This document shows, piece after piece, positions 1 through 7,469 of a DNA stretch of 64,000 bases (position 1 is its first letter; every line of letters begins with the position of its first letter). The stretch spans positions 1-64,000 of the forward strand of contig JAFGGU010000012.1 in assembly GCA_016930375.1 (NCBI GenBank). The letters run 5' to 3'. The translations under genes and the position numbers were made by a program. This DNA comes from Bacteroidales bacterium. GTDB lineage: Bacteria; Bacteroidota; Bacteroidia; Bacteroidales; UBA10428. The notes below the pieces were generated by a model. The model saw only the letters and a program-made list of their open reading frames with translations, did no database searches and was not told where the DNA came from.

Positions 1-1345
1 CCCCTTCAAGATAAGAATACCTGATATGCCAGTGAAAAAAATTGTTTTCTGCCGCAAACCTTGCATATCCAGTATTGCGTAAAACATTCCAATTATCTAC
101 TGCAGCAACATACTGACCAGTAAATTTCCAGAGTGAACCGAGATTCAAAACATAATCAGGACTAAATGTTGAAATCATCCTGTTACCAATAAGTTTATTT
201 GTTGCCGTGAAACCAAGACTTGATGATTTCAGAATATCTCTCTTTACTCTGAGAGCAGTATACATCGGCTTAGCACCAGATGAATCAACGGAATTTTTAT
301 CAAAGGCATTAATAAGATTGATGTTGGTTCTACCTGCTTTACCTGTTAATTTTATACCTGCTGATATATCACCTATGCGTCTCGAATAGAAAGTTTTTAA
401 ACGTGTCTGATACATTTCGTTGCCTTCCTGAAAGAAAACTCTTTTCTCAGGATATTGTACCTCATATTTCGTAAGGTCAATAACATCTTCGTCAGCCTCA
501 ACTGTTGCAAAATCTGGATTTACAGTTATGTTTGAAGTTAAATTTGAATTTATTTGCCAGTTAATATCACCACCAATCTGATTTTCAAATATATATTTGT
601 CCCAATTGGCATTTGTAGTTGTGACTTTCCCCATACCATAAGGAATGAGTAATATGGTATTCTTTGTTGCTTTTGGACTTAAACTAAGAAGTTTTCCAGA
701 TGACGATATTTTATACTCCTCAGCAACACTATTTGCCCAATAGGAGATTTCTGATTCTTCCCGCACCATGCGCCTGAAGTTTATTTGCCAATCGGTTTGA
801 TTCTTTTTGAATTTTATACTATTAAATGGAATCACCATTTCGGCAAACCAACCCCAATCATATATTTGTGCGCTGGAATTCCATTCAGTATCCCAATTGT
901 AATCAATTGTGCGACCATCATCCATTATTCTGGAATCAGTTTGAGTGCCTAATGGATTCAGCGCAAAGCAATAAGCATTCCTGTTGTCATTAAAAGTTCC
1001 AAGAATAATAAATATCCCATCGTCACTTTGAGCGAATCTATCACGAACCTGAATTTTGCCTATGACAGGTACATTCTGATAACAAGCGATACCAAAATAG
1101 ATTGCTTTTTCATCCTGCATGACAATGATTCTTGTGTTTGATAAGGAAGTGTCACCATTTTGCGGCTCAAGTTGAATGAAATTATAATTCATCAGAAGCG
1201 AATCAATATCATCATATTTACCATCAATTGCAGGTAACGTTTTTACTGGGAATACTTCTATATCTCGTTGCCCTGAGACAGTGACAAAAAGAAAGAAAAG
1301 AAGAGAAGTATATATTGCTTTTAGTAATTTTTGTGGAAGTGCCAT
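1..1345 (-). CDS. DUF5916 / CBM9-like outer-membrane-associated protein, 3' end cut by the window edge
   Basis: The reading frame is open from an ATG at 1345 down to base 1, so the C-terminal part lies outside the window. The protein begins with a signal peptide (MALPQKLLKAIYTSLLFF, then a hydrophobic run ending VSGQ). Residues about 30-215 look like a family 9 carbohydrate-binding domain (PAIDGKYDD near the start, later aromatic WGWFAEMVIPF). The following part has the DUF5916 pattern, including NPDFATVEADEDVIDL and FFQEG, and would form a beta-barrel-like region. In Bacteroidota such proteins are cell-envelope proteins of unclear substrate. No close neighbour gene suggests a role. Family assignment is by pattern recognition; function is inferred only at the level of envelope location and possible glycan binding. 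Confidence 0.8.
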   Translation of the reverse strand, partial: MALPQKLLKAIYTSLLFFLFVTVSGQRDIEVFPVKTLPAIDGKYDDIDSLLMNYNFIQLEPQNGDTSLSNTRIIVMQDEKAIYFGIACYQNVPVIGKIQVRDRFAQSDDGIFIILGTFNDNRNAYCFALNPLGTQTDSRIMDDGRTIDYNWDTEWNSSAQIYDWGWFAEMVIPFNSIKFKKNQTDWQINFRRMVREESEISYWANSVAEEYKISSSGKLLSLSPKATKNTILLIPYGMGKVTTTNANWDKYIFENQIGGDINWQINSNLTSNITVNPDFATVEADEDVIDLTKYEVQYPEKRVFFQEGNEMYQTRLKTFYSRRIGDISAGIKLTGKAGRTNINLINAFDKNSVDSSGAKPMYTALRVKRDILKSSSLGFTATNKLIGNRMISTFSPDYVLNLGSLWKFTGQYVAAVDNWNVLRNTGYARFAAENNFFHWHIRYSYLEG

Positions 1346-1972
1346 CCGTATTAAATGTAATCTATAACAAATAAAGTGATTAAATATGAATACCAGGAAG
1401 AGATTTTAACGGAGCGAATTTTGTTACTTGTTTTTTTAGGTTTCGGGGGGCGGTTGTAAAATTGCTGCAACCTATGTAAGTATTGAAATAGAGCATGTTG
1501 CGTAGGAGCAATCTTGTGTTTGTTGAGATAATGCACGCTTGCGTTGCATTGAACATCGGAAACTCTGAGTATTCTCACTCCGACTTTCAAAATCAAAAGT
1601 CCTTGCAAATCAAGTATTTACAAGGCCATTCTCATGAGTAGTACAAATAGTAGTACAAAATATTATCACATTATCCTGCCAGGATCCGTATCAGGTCATC
1701 ATTCAGATAGTAAACTTCGCTCCATCCTTTTTTGGAGTTAAAATCTTTGCAGCAACCAGTTCTTCCATACGTTTTGAAAGACTATGTAGTATTTCATTAA
1801 GAATAATAGCACGTGTCCAATATTTCAATAAAAATGGACATGCCATCAAAACATGTCCATTTTTTTCATGGAATATGGTTTCATATCAAAGATCAAAGTA
1901 GACAAAAAAACCTGGAATAGCTTTGTAAATTAGATGTTTACATGGCCATTTGTTTAACACTCTTATCCTCTT
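1346..1972. other. Gene-poor intergenic stretch with degenerate short frames
   Basis: No convincing gene is seen here. Short open frames exist on the minus strand (1351-1608 and 1703-1846) but lack a recognisable domain and a good ribosome-binding site. Two imperfect 14-bp direct repeats (TTTACAAGGCCATT at 1617-1630 and TTTACATGGCCATT at 1937-1950) bracket about 320 bp. A strong hairpin lies at 1830-1864. The stretch could be a decayed gene or element remnant, but nothing identifies it. Confidence 0.4.
1830..1866. terminator. Perfect 13-bp hairpin, likely bidirectional terminator
   Basis: AAAAATGGACATG (1830-1842) is the exact reverse complement of CATGTCCATTTTT (1852-1864), with a 9-base loop. 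Runs of A and T on both sides would give a U-tract in either direction. It lies just downstream of the cysteine-rich gene ending at 1973 and fits as its terminator. Confidence 0.6.
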
Positions 1973-2818
1973 TTATGATTCTGCCAATGCTTCAATTATG
2001 TTCTTACAACCACCGCTTTTTATATAATCGGAGTGCTCATCAATGGAATTAAAATTTTTGCTGCAAATGTTTTTGCACAACACTTCCGAGTCGGTTTGAA
2101 TATAGAACGCTCTTAATACTTTTTTTGCCTCCGGATTATTAAACATTGATTGTGAATTATTGAGATTATTCTTACCCCAGATCAGCATTTTGTACCATAT
2201 TGCAGCACCCAGTGCTCCGCATGCATAGCCACTTAATCCGATTCCCCCTGCAAAACCGGCAACCATGATGGATTCTTCTTCTGTTGCTCCCATCTTTTTT
2301 ACAACCTCTGTTGAACAGCTGATACATGGTTTATTGTAATTAATGTGCTCCGACAGTCCTTTATTTGCATCCTGAACCGCTTCAGGTGTCCACTTAACAA
2401 TCAGGTTAAAGCAAGGGCTAAACACAAAACCTTGTGCGATAGTTTTCAAAATATAAATGGTAAACTGAAATTTGTTTTCCCAATCCACTTTTGCAATGTC
2501 GCGGCAGTTTGCACTATGGGTTCTTCTTTGAAATGAATCAACCAATAGTCTCGAAGCATTTATAGCTGTTGCGGTGGCCATATCCTTATCCCTGTACCTG
2601 CGAAAAGCTTCTGTACCTATTGCCAATGATCCTCCCCACAACATTCCGCACTGATGCCCTTTTTGAGCAATGCCTCCGGCTAACATGTCTGATGCTTTTT
2701 CTTCATTTGGTTTCACATTATCAAATTCATGATTCAGAAGATGGAAAACGGCTCGGGAACATGTTCCGCATTTCCAAAATACCTTCCGTAGGTTTAACTT
2801 ATTCTTTACTGCTTCCAT
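1973..2818 (-). CDS. C_GCAxxG_C_C family cysteine-rich protein
   Basis: This 281-residue soluble protein matches the C_GCAxxG_C_C family, which is thought to be redox-active or metal-binding but has no settled biochemical function. Visible markers are KCGTCSRAVFHLLN near the N-terminus, GHQCGMLWGG around residue 55, KPCISC around 165, and the family signature GYACGALGAAIW around residue 200, followed by VLCKNICSKN and SGGCKNIIEAL. About ten cysteines are spread through the protein, and there is no signal peptide. It lies 62 bp downstream of an XRE regulator on the same strand and could be the last gene of that operon. The paired GC-A-G motif on both halves suggests an internal duplication. 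Confidence 0.75.
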   Translation of the reverse strand: MEAVKNKLNLRKVFWKCGTCSRAVFHLLNHEFDNVKPNEEKASDMLAGGIAQKGHQCGMLWGGSLAIGTEAFRRYRDKDMATATAINASRLLVDSFQRRTHSANCRDIAKVDWENKFQFTIYILKTIAQGFVFSPCFNLIVKWTPEAVQDANKGLSEHINYNKPCISCSTEVVKKMGATEEESIMVAGFAGGIGLSGYACGALGAAIWYKMLIWGKNNLNNSQSMFNNPEAKKVLRAFYIQTDSEVLCKNICSKNFNSIDEHSDYIKSGGCKNIIEALAES

Positions 2819-2880
2819 TTGTAATTCTTTTATTATTAGTATAATATGCTATATTTTTTATGCTGTTACCTGCCTGATCA

Positions 2881-3150
2881 TTAACCACTTTTAGTTTGTT
2901 TCGCTTTTACTTTTTTAAGCACTGAATCATATTCCAGGTGGTATGTAAAAACATCAGATAATTGAACATTGAAGATGTGTGCAATTCGGAATGCCAGTTC
3001 AAGCGACGGGAAATACTTCCCATTCTCAATGGCCACAATAGTCTGGCGGGTAACACCAGTTTTATCGGCCAGCCCCTGCTGGGTCATTTCGCTCGCAAAA
3101 AAGCGGAGCTTGCGGATGGTATTGCTGATTAAAACCTTTTCGCTATCCAT
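2881..3150 (-). CDS. XRE-family (YozG-like) transcriptional regulator
   Basis: This 89-residue protein consists of little more than a helix-turn-helix: EMTQQGLADKTGVTRQTIVAIENGKYFPSLELAFRIAHIFNV at about residues 22-63 is a textbook XRE/Cro HTH with the usual tail (LSDVFTYH). The ATG at 3150 follows the stop of the upstream membrane-protein gene (3152) with essentially no gap, so the two are translationally coupled. In Gram-positives and Bacteroidota this HTH type is commonly paired with a small integral membrane protein, as here. It probably autoregulates the pair; a candidate palindrome lies at 3626-3640 just downstream of the promoter. Confidence 0.85.
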   Translation of the reverse strand: MDSEKVLISNTIRKLRFFASEMTQQGLADKTGVTRQTIVAIENGKYFPSLELAFRIAHIFNVQLSDVFTYHLEYDSVLKKVKAKQTKSG

Positions 3151-3151
3151 A

Positions 3152-3598
3152 TTACACCCCCTTTCTGTAGTAGATAATTTTTGCTACCTCCGATGCCAGA
3201 CTGGATAAAAAACCTGTTGAGATAAGTGTAAGAAACATTATGTAAGGTTTCATAGCAATGGCCAGGGAACCCATAGCAAGCATAAACCCTACAATGAAAA
3301 TCCAGTGCGAAATTCGGATGGACTTAAGCTCAATGAGCTTATCGCGTTCGTCGGTAAAGTCGGGTATATCCTCTTGTGTGATAATCCGGTTTGCGATGGC
3401 AAACACTATGTGGATCACTATTTGAACAACAATTGCAACAGGTATCAGATAAAGAAACGATTTTCCCCAGAACTGGAAATCGTTTAGCAACTCCATATCT
3501 GCTTGAATGTAGTTTCTGTAAACATACAGTGAGTAAAATCCAATTACCAGTACTGAGCCGATAATGGATACGATTGATTGTTTCTCTTGATGTCCCAT
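3152..3598 (-). CDS. DUF2178-like small integral membrane protein
   Basis: This 148-residue protein has four predicted membrane segments at about residues 10-28, 46-72, 98-114 and 116-138. Between the second and third lies a charged loop (DERDKLIELKSIRISHW) typical of the DUF2178-type membrane proteins that accompany small XRE regulators. The ATG at 3598 is preceded by an unusually good Shine-Dalgarno sequence for this phylum (AGGAGGTGA read on the minus strand, 3602-3610). It is the first gene of the operon with the XRE regulator, driven by the consensus promoter at 3653-3683. Function is unknown; a membrane signal-sensing or stress role for the pair is inference. Confidence 0.7.
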   Translation of the reverse strand: MGHQEKQSIVSIIGSVLVIGFYSLYVYRNYIQADMELLNDFQFWGKSFLYLIPVAIVVQIVIHIVFAIANRIITQEDIPDFTDERDKLIELKSIRISHWIFIVGFMLAMGSLAIAMKPYIMFLTLISTGFLSSLASEVAKIIYYRKGV

Positions 3599-3625
3599 AA
3601 TTTCACCTCCTAGTGTCTATTAATT

Positions 3626-3640
3626 TATACTATATGTATA
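3626..3640 (-). promoter_or_regulatory. Candidate operator of the XRE regulator
   Basis: TATAC-TATAT-GTATA is a short perfect inverted repeat (5-bp arms, 5-bp spacer) lying between the predicted transcription start and the ribosome-binding site of the membrane-protein/XRE operon. Position and symmetry fit autorepression, but AT-rich palindromes arise easily by chance here. Confidence 0.3.
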
Positions 3641-3652
3641 TTCTTATCGATA

Positions 3653-3683
3653 CAAAGATAAATAATATATACAAAATGACAAA
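3653..3683 (-). promoter_or_regulatory. Bacteroidota consensus promoter for the membrane-protein/XRE operon
   Basis: On the minus strand, TTTG (3683-3680) is followed by exactly 19 bases and then TATCTTTG (3660-3653). This is a perfect match to the primary-sigma consensus of Bacteroidota, TTTG-N19-TAnnTTTG. Transcription would start about 6-8 bases further on and reach the ATG at 3598. Confidence 0.8.
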
Positions 3684-3865
3684 TATATTATACATTATTT
3701 ATTCTCCAACACAAATACGGAAAAAAATAGCTGCGATTTAATCCCTATTTGTAATACCTCATCAAGGATGTAAAATAGTAAATAACTGATAATCAAATAC
3801 CAGTGTAAAATTGTGTCAGATTGTTGTAAAAAGAAAGTAAATAGTAAAATACTTCTCACCCCGAC

Positions 3866-3909
3866 AAATGAAAAAGCCTTTCTGTGAAAACAGAAGGGCT
3901 TTTTCATTT
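3866..3909. terminator. 20-bp hairpin with GAAA tetraloop, probable bidirectional terminator
   Basis: Bases 3866-3885 pair with 3890-3909 over 20 positions with one G-U pair, closed by a GAAA tetraloop. A-rich and T-rich flanks make it able to terminate in both directions. No gene ends immediately beside it in either direction, which makes it look like a leftover of a gene or element no longer present. A 70-residue frame read through it on the minus strand is not credible as a gene. Confidence 0.55.
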
Positions 3910-4125
3910 AGGACACCCCATGGAAGTCCGACATTAAGCGACGTCAGGAGGATAATGGCAATATTATTATTTCATTCGATTATTAATTGTATTTCACATT
4001 ATAATATGATTTTAGTGTGATTTACAGACTTTTGAGACATTCAGGATGAGTATATCATATTATAATGTGATTTAGGCTGCTGAATATTAAATATTTTTCT
4101 ATCTTTACATAAAAATCACATTATA
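3910..4125. other. AT-rich upstream region of the HipBST-like operon
   Basis: This stretch holds the three operator copies (listed separately), a possible -7 element TATCTTTA at 4100-4107, and a 21-codon frame at 3955-4020 that follows an AGGAGG. The small frame overlaps the first operator and has no recognisable product. The region is clearly more AT-rich than the flanking metabolic genes. Confidence 0.4.
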
Positions 4126-4132
4126 ATGTTGA
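3994..4132. promoter_or_regulatory. Three HipB-type operators spaced exactly 61 bp apart
   Basis: Three near-palindromes share the core TCAnATTATAATnTGA: TCACATTATAATATGA at 3994-4009, TCATATTATAATGTGA at 4055-4070, and TCACATTATAATGTTG at 4116-4131. Start-to-start distance is 61 bp both times, although the intervening bases are unrelated. The third copy covers the hipB start codon (4126-4128). They are the obvious candidate binding sites for the HTH protein encoded immediately downstream. Confidence 0.7.
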
Positions 4133-4341
4133 TTAATACAATTGGACCATCGATTAAGAATAGGAGAAAGGAATTAAGAATAACACAGCCACATTTGGCA
4201 GAGTTGGCAAAAATAAGCACGAACACCCTTTACAAATTAGAAAGAGGTCAGGGCAATCCTTCTCTTGATATATTGAGTAAACTGGCCGATGTATTGGGTA
4301 TGGAACTCAAACTTGAAGTTAAAAAATCTGGAATTAGGTGA
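4126..4341 (+). CDS. hipB: HipB-like XRE antitoxin/repressor of a split HipA system
   Basis: This 71-residue DNA-binding protein has an XRE helix-turn-helix spanning nearly its whole length: IKNRRKELRITQPHLAELA at about residues 10-28, then TNTLYKLERGQGNPSLDIL. It matches the Y4mF/HipB type found upstream of hipA-like kinases. The ATG at 4126 lies inside the third operator, so binding there would block the start of the message directly. The next frame starts with GTG at 4338 and overlaps its stop by 4 bases. Its role is autorepression of the operon and probably neutralisation of the kinase as part of a complex. Identity is strongly supported by gene order. Confidence 0.88.
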   Translation: MLINTIGPSIKNRRKELRITQPHLAELAKISTNTLYKLERGQGNPSLDILSKLADVLGMELKLEVKKSGIR

Positions 4342-4667
4342 GAAAGTCAGAGGTATATTGCAACGGTGCTATGGCAGGCACCCTAACCGAGGAAAATCGA
4401 AGGAGTTTTGTTTTTCGGTATGACAATTCGTATTATCATGATGCGGACAAGTCAGCAATCAGCCTCACCCTTCCAAAAACACAACAGGAATATCGCAGCG
4501 AATATCTTTTCCCATTTTTCTTCAATATGTTGAGTGAAGGGGTTAACAAGCAATTACAGTGTAAGGTTTTAAAAATTGATGAGAAGGATTATTTTGGATT
4601 GCTTATGGCTACAGCACAGTATGATACAGTTGGTGCAGTTACTGTTAAGCCATTGGAAATAAAATGA
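4338..4667 (+). CDS. hipS: HipS-like protein: stand-alone HipA N-terminal subdomain
   Basis: This 109-residue protein corresponds to the N-terminal subdomain of HipA (Couple_hipA type) encoded as its own gene. Diagnostic pattern: VYCNGAMAGTLTEE near the start, YHDADKSAISLTLPKTQQEY in the middle, and FPFFFNMLSEGVNKQ at about residues 57-71, all standard in HipA N-termini. It starts at GTG 4338, overlapping hipB, and its stop overlaps the kinase start by 4 bases. In the characterised tripartite HipBST system of enteropathogenic E. coli this small protein, not HipB, is the main antitoxin. The same role here is inference from gene order and size. Confidence 0.85.
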   Translation: MRKSEVYCNGAMAGTLTEENRRSFVFRYDNSYYHDADKSAISLTLPKTQQEYRSEYLFPFFFNMLSEGVNKQLQCKVLKIDEKDYFGLLMATAQYDTVGAVTVKPLEIK

Positions 4668-5668
4668 GGTTGCCAGAATTGAAATATTGTCCCGGTACGC
4701 TTGCTGAAGGTTTTAATACATACAGTCCGGGTTGCCTGCGGAATATGTTTAACGGCAAAAAGGTTAATCATATCTTGCCATATGACCCCCCGCAGACAAA
4801 TGAGGAAGTAGCAGCATTGTTTCTGGAAAACCGGAAACGTATTTCTATATCCGGTGTACAGGAGAAACTGAGTTTAATACTTGATAAGAACCTTTTGCGT
4901 TTAACAAGAATGGGTGAACAAGGGACTTATATATTAAAACCTATCCCGAGCAACTTAAAGAATGTTGACCAGGTCCCGGCCAACGAACATCTCACCATGC
5001 AAATAGCCAAGCAGGTATATGGTATGAATATGGCCGAGAATGCACTGGTGTTTTTTAAAAATGGTTCACCGGCTTATTTGACAAAACGATTTGACATAAA
5101 GGTAACTGGTGGTAAATGGAGAAAGGAAGATTTCGCATCACTGGCTGGCAAAACCAAGGACAATGCAGGAGACAACTTCAAATATGAATACAGCTATGAG
5201 GAGATTGGAACTCTTATTCACAAATTTGTTCCGGCGTGGCGGATTGAAATTGAAAAGTTTTTCGCGCTGGTGGTTTTCAACTACCTGTTCTCAAACGGGG
5301 ATGCTCACCTAAAGAATTTTTCATTATTGGAATCATCAAAAGGAGATTTTTTGTTGAGTCCCACCTATGATTTGATAAATACAAGATTGCATGTGGATGA
5401 TTCTGACTTTGCCCTAGATAATGGATTATTTGCCGATGGTTATAAAAGCAGGCAATACAAGAAAACCGGACATCCTTCACAAGCAGATTTCACCGAACTG
5501 GCCAAAAGGATTGAGGTAACGGAAAGCAGGGTTATGAAACTTCTTCGACCATTTCTTGAAAAGCAAAACCAGGTGGAAGTCTTGATCAATAATTCCTTTT
5601 TGAATGATAAATGCAAGAGAGCCTATTTACTTATGTATAATACCAAACGTAATTATCTGACGACATAA
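4664..5668 (+). CDS. hipT: HipT-like serine/threonine kinase toxin
   Basis: This 334-residue protein is the kinase part of HipA. The Gly-rich loop contains the serines seen in HipT proteins: RISISGVQEKLSL, with Ser61-Ile-Ser63 in the position of the autophosphorylated S-x-S motif. The catalytic loop is FSNGDAHLKNFSLL (Asp213, Asn218), followed by SPTYDLINTRL with the metal-binding Asp. ATP-binding lysine candidates lie at YILKPIP. All key residues appear intact, so an active kinase is expected; in known relatives the target is an aminoacyl-tRNA synthetase. The gene is the last of a three-gene, fully overlapping operon and has the low GC of that operon. Which tRNA synthetase or other protein it phosphorylates cannot be told. 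Confidence 0.88.
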   Translation: MRLPELKYCPGTLAEGFNTYSPGCLRNMFNGKKVNHILPYDPPQTNEEVAALFLENRKRISISGVQEKLSLILDKNLLRLTRMGEQGTYILKPIPSNLKNVDQVPANEHLTMQIAKQVYGMNMAENALVFFKNGSPAYLTKRFDIKVTGGKWRKEDFASLAGKTKDNAGDNFKYEYSYEEIGTLIHKFVPAWRIEIEKFFALVVFNYLFSNGDAHLKNFSLLESSKGDFLLSPTYDLINTRLHVDDSDFALDNGLFADGYKSRQYKKTGHPSQADFTELAKRIEVTESRVMKLLRPFLEKQNQVEVLINNSFLNDKCKRAYLLMYNTKRNYLTT

Positions 5669-5728
5669 ATTGTTTATTTGAGCAGATAAGCTTCTATTGA
5701 GTGACCAATTGTTTTAAACCTCATATTT

Positions 5729-6700
5729 ATGAAACCAATCCGCTTCATTTTACTAATTGCACTTGTACTTGGGGTCAGATGCGCTTCATATGCTCCCAAA
5801 GATACTTTTGTAGGAATAAATGGAAAATTAGCTGTATCCGGAACGCAGCTCATTAACGAAACGGGCAATCCCGTTATGCTTCGTGGTGCAAGTTTCGGGT
5901 GGCACAATCTATGGCCACGGTTTTATAATGAAAAAGCCGTAAGCTGGATTGTGGACGACTGGAAATGCAATGTTGTGCGGGCATCCATGGGCGTGGCCAT
6001 TGAGGATAACTACCTCGAAAATCCTGATTTCGCGCTGGAATGTGTTCATAATGTGGTACAGGGAGCCATAAAAAGCGGAGTTTATGTACTCATCGATTTT
6101 CACAGTCATAAAAAACATACCGGGGAAGCCAAAAAGTTTTTTGAGATGATGGCCCATAAGTATGGCAATTACCCGAATGTGATCTATGAGATCTGGAATG
6201 AGCCTGATTATTATACCTGGAAAGAGGTGAAGGAATATTCGATTACAGTGATTGATGCTATAAGGGCTATTGATAAAGATAATATTATTCTGGTCGGTTC
6301 GCCGCACTGGGATCAGGATATCGACACAGTGGCCATGGATCCCATTATCGGCCAAACCAACATTATGTATACCATGCATTTCTATGCAGGAACTCATAAA
6401 CAATGGCTGCGTGACCGCACTGATGCAGCCATGAAAAAAGGAATCCCTATCTTTGTTTCAGAATGTGCCGGCATGGAAGCTTCCGGCGATGGGCCAATTG
6501 ATGAAGCCGAATGGAATCACTACATCAACTGGATGGAAGATCGCAAAATAAGCTGGATCGCGTGGTCTATTTCCGACAAAAACGAATCCTGCTCCATGTT
6601 AATTCCACGTGCTTCATCCTATGGCAAATGGACCGATGATGTTATTAAAAAGTGGGGGAAAATTACGCGACAAACCATCAGAGACAAACAGTCGGATTGA
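5729..6700 (+). CDS. Secreted GH5 family endoglucanase-like enzyme
   Basis: This 323-residue protein is a single glycoside hydrolase family 5 domain after a signal peptide (MKPIRFILLIALVLGVRCAS). The GH5 signature is clear: the general acid/base Glu158 in IYEIWNEP and the probable nucleophile Glu245 in IFVSECAG, plus NVVRASMGV and VLIDFHSH at the expected strands. The pattern is closest to endo-beta-1,4-glucanases (subfamily 2-like) but specificity within GH5 cannot be fixed from sequence alone. A cysteine at residue 18 is not in a good lipobox, so export to the periplasm or outside is more likely than lipidation. It stands alone between the HipBST operon and a terminator, with no SusC/D beside it. 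Confidence 0.85.
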   Translation: MKPIRFILLIALVLGVRCASYAPKDTFVGINGKLAVSGTQLINETGNPVMLRGASFGWHNLWPRFYNEKAVSWIVDDWKCNVVRASMGVAIEDNYLENPDFALECVHNVVQGAIKSGVYVLIDFHSHKKHTGEAKKFFEMMAHKYGNYPNVIYEIWNEPDYYTWKEVKEYSITVIDAIRAIDKDNIILVGSPHWDQDIDTVAMDPIIGQTNIMYTMHFYAGTHKQWLRDRTDAAMKKGIPIFVSECAGMEASGDGPIDEAEWNHYINWMEDRKISWIAWSISDKNESCSMLIPRASSYGKWTDDVIKKWGKITRQTIRDKQSD

Positions 6701-6733
6701 AAGTGTTTAGAAGATAGTTACATGGTTTCAATG

Positions 6734-6768
6734 AAAAGCCGTCTTTAACAATTAAAGACGGCTTTTTT
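6734..6768 (+). terminator. Rho-independent terminator after the GH5 gene
   Basis: AAAAGCCGTCTTTAA (6734-6748) pairs perfectly with TTAAAGACGGCTTTT (6752-6766), a 15-bp stem with a 3-base loop followed by T residues. It lies 33 bases after the GH5 stop codon and 40 bases before the end of the convergent coiled-coil gene. Confidence 0.85.
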
Positions 6769-6808
6769 GCAGTTAGTCCTCAACAAAAAGGTTTTCATTT
6801 CCCTATTT

Positions 6809-7258
6809 CTAACTCAAGAGGGTAAAATCCTTGATTGCTTTTGTAAGTTCATCCAAATCGTAGTTGAATTTATTTTTAAAAGCCGTCCATTTTTCCAGTC
6901 CTTCGTCTTTATAATCATTCATTTCCTTTTGCATGCTGATGTTTTTTTGTTCTAACACGCCAACCCTCATTTGGTCTTGAGTTCTGAACTTCTCATCATT
7001 TTTCAGGATCTTAATTTTCAAATCGTTAATGCTTTCTTCATTTTTTTTGAATTTCATTTCAGATTCTTCCTTGAATGATAGATAGTCCATATTTTGTGCA
7101 TCTTTTAAATCCACTTTTGCTTCTACCACATCCAGTCTCTCTTCCTGGAGGTTTTCTTTGGCTTTTTCAGTTTTTTTGTCCGGTTCCTGGCCGTAAGAGT
7201 TTGAAATTGTCATGGCCGCACACGCCAATAATGTTAATGTAAAAATTGATTTTTTCAT
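6809..7258 (-). CDS. Secreted coiled-coil protein, possibly sll1863-like stress family
   Basis: From the ATG at 7258 this is a 149-residue protein with a clear signal peptide (MKKSIFTLTLLACAAMTISN, cleavage after SYG). The mature part is almost entirely charged helix: KKTEKAKENLQEERLDVVEA, then long Lys/Glu heptads, ending EKWTAFKNKFNYDLDELTKAIKDF. An in-frame ATG at 7306 would put a poor leader before the signal peptide, so 7258 is preferred. Small exported coiled-coil proteins of this look in Bacteroidota are often labelled sll1863-family stress response proteins; I regard that as likely but unproven. Function unknown. It converges with the GH5 gene. Confidence 0.65.
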   Translation of the reverse strand: MKKSIFTLTLLACAAMTISNSYGQEPDKKTEKAKENLQEERLDVVEAKVDLKDAQNMDYLSFKEESEMKFKKNEESINDLKIKILKNDEKFRTQDQMRVGVLEQKNISMQKEMNDYKDEGLEKWTAFKNKFNYDLDELTKAIKDFTLLS

Positions 7259-7469
7259 TTGATTCAGTTTATTGATGAATAATTGGAATATTGATTTACC
7301 CATCAAAGTTGCGCTCCTTTATCATAGGAACTGTTATACAATTCGGTGAATAAGTTACATCATTCTCATGATTATAGAAGTTGAAAAGTTTCCGGCTATT
7401 GATGAAGATATTGGCAGAATATAAAAGTATTTTGTATTTTTTCCATAAGGAATTATCCAGCTATATAAA

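Noticed and set aside
1351..1608. 85-residue minus-strand open frame (MQGLLILKVGVRILRV...)
   Set aside because: No recognisable domain, no signal or good ribosome-binding site, and it lies in a degenerate intergenic stretch.
1703..1846. 47-residue minus-strand frame ending KDGAKFTI, resembling a winged-helix tail
   Set aside because: Its only ATG is in the loop of the hairpin 1830-1864 and the match is too short to call even a pseudogene.
3695..3907. 70-residue minus-strand frame starting MKKPFCFHRKAF
   Set aside because: It is read straight through the hairpin at 3866-3909 and consists of AT-rich intergenic sequence.
3955..4020. 21-codon frame after an AGGAGG sequence upstream of hipB
   Set aside because: It overlaps the first operator, the spacing to the AGGAGG is only 3 bases, and the peptide has no known counterpart.
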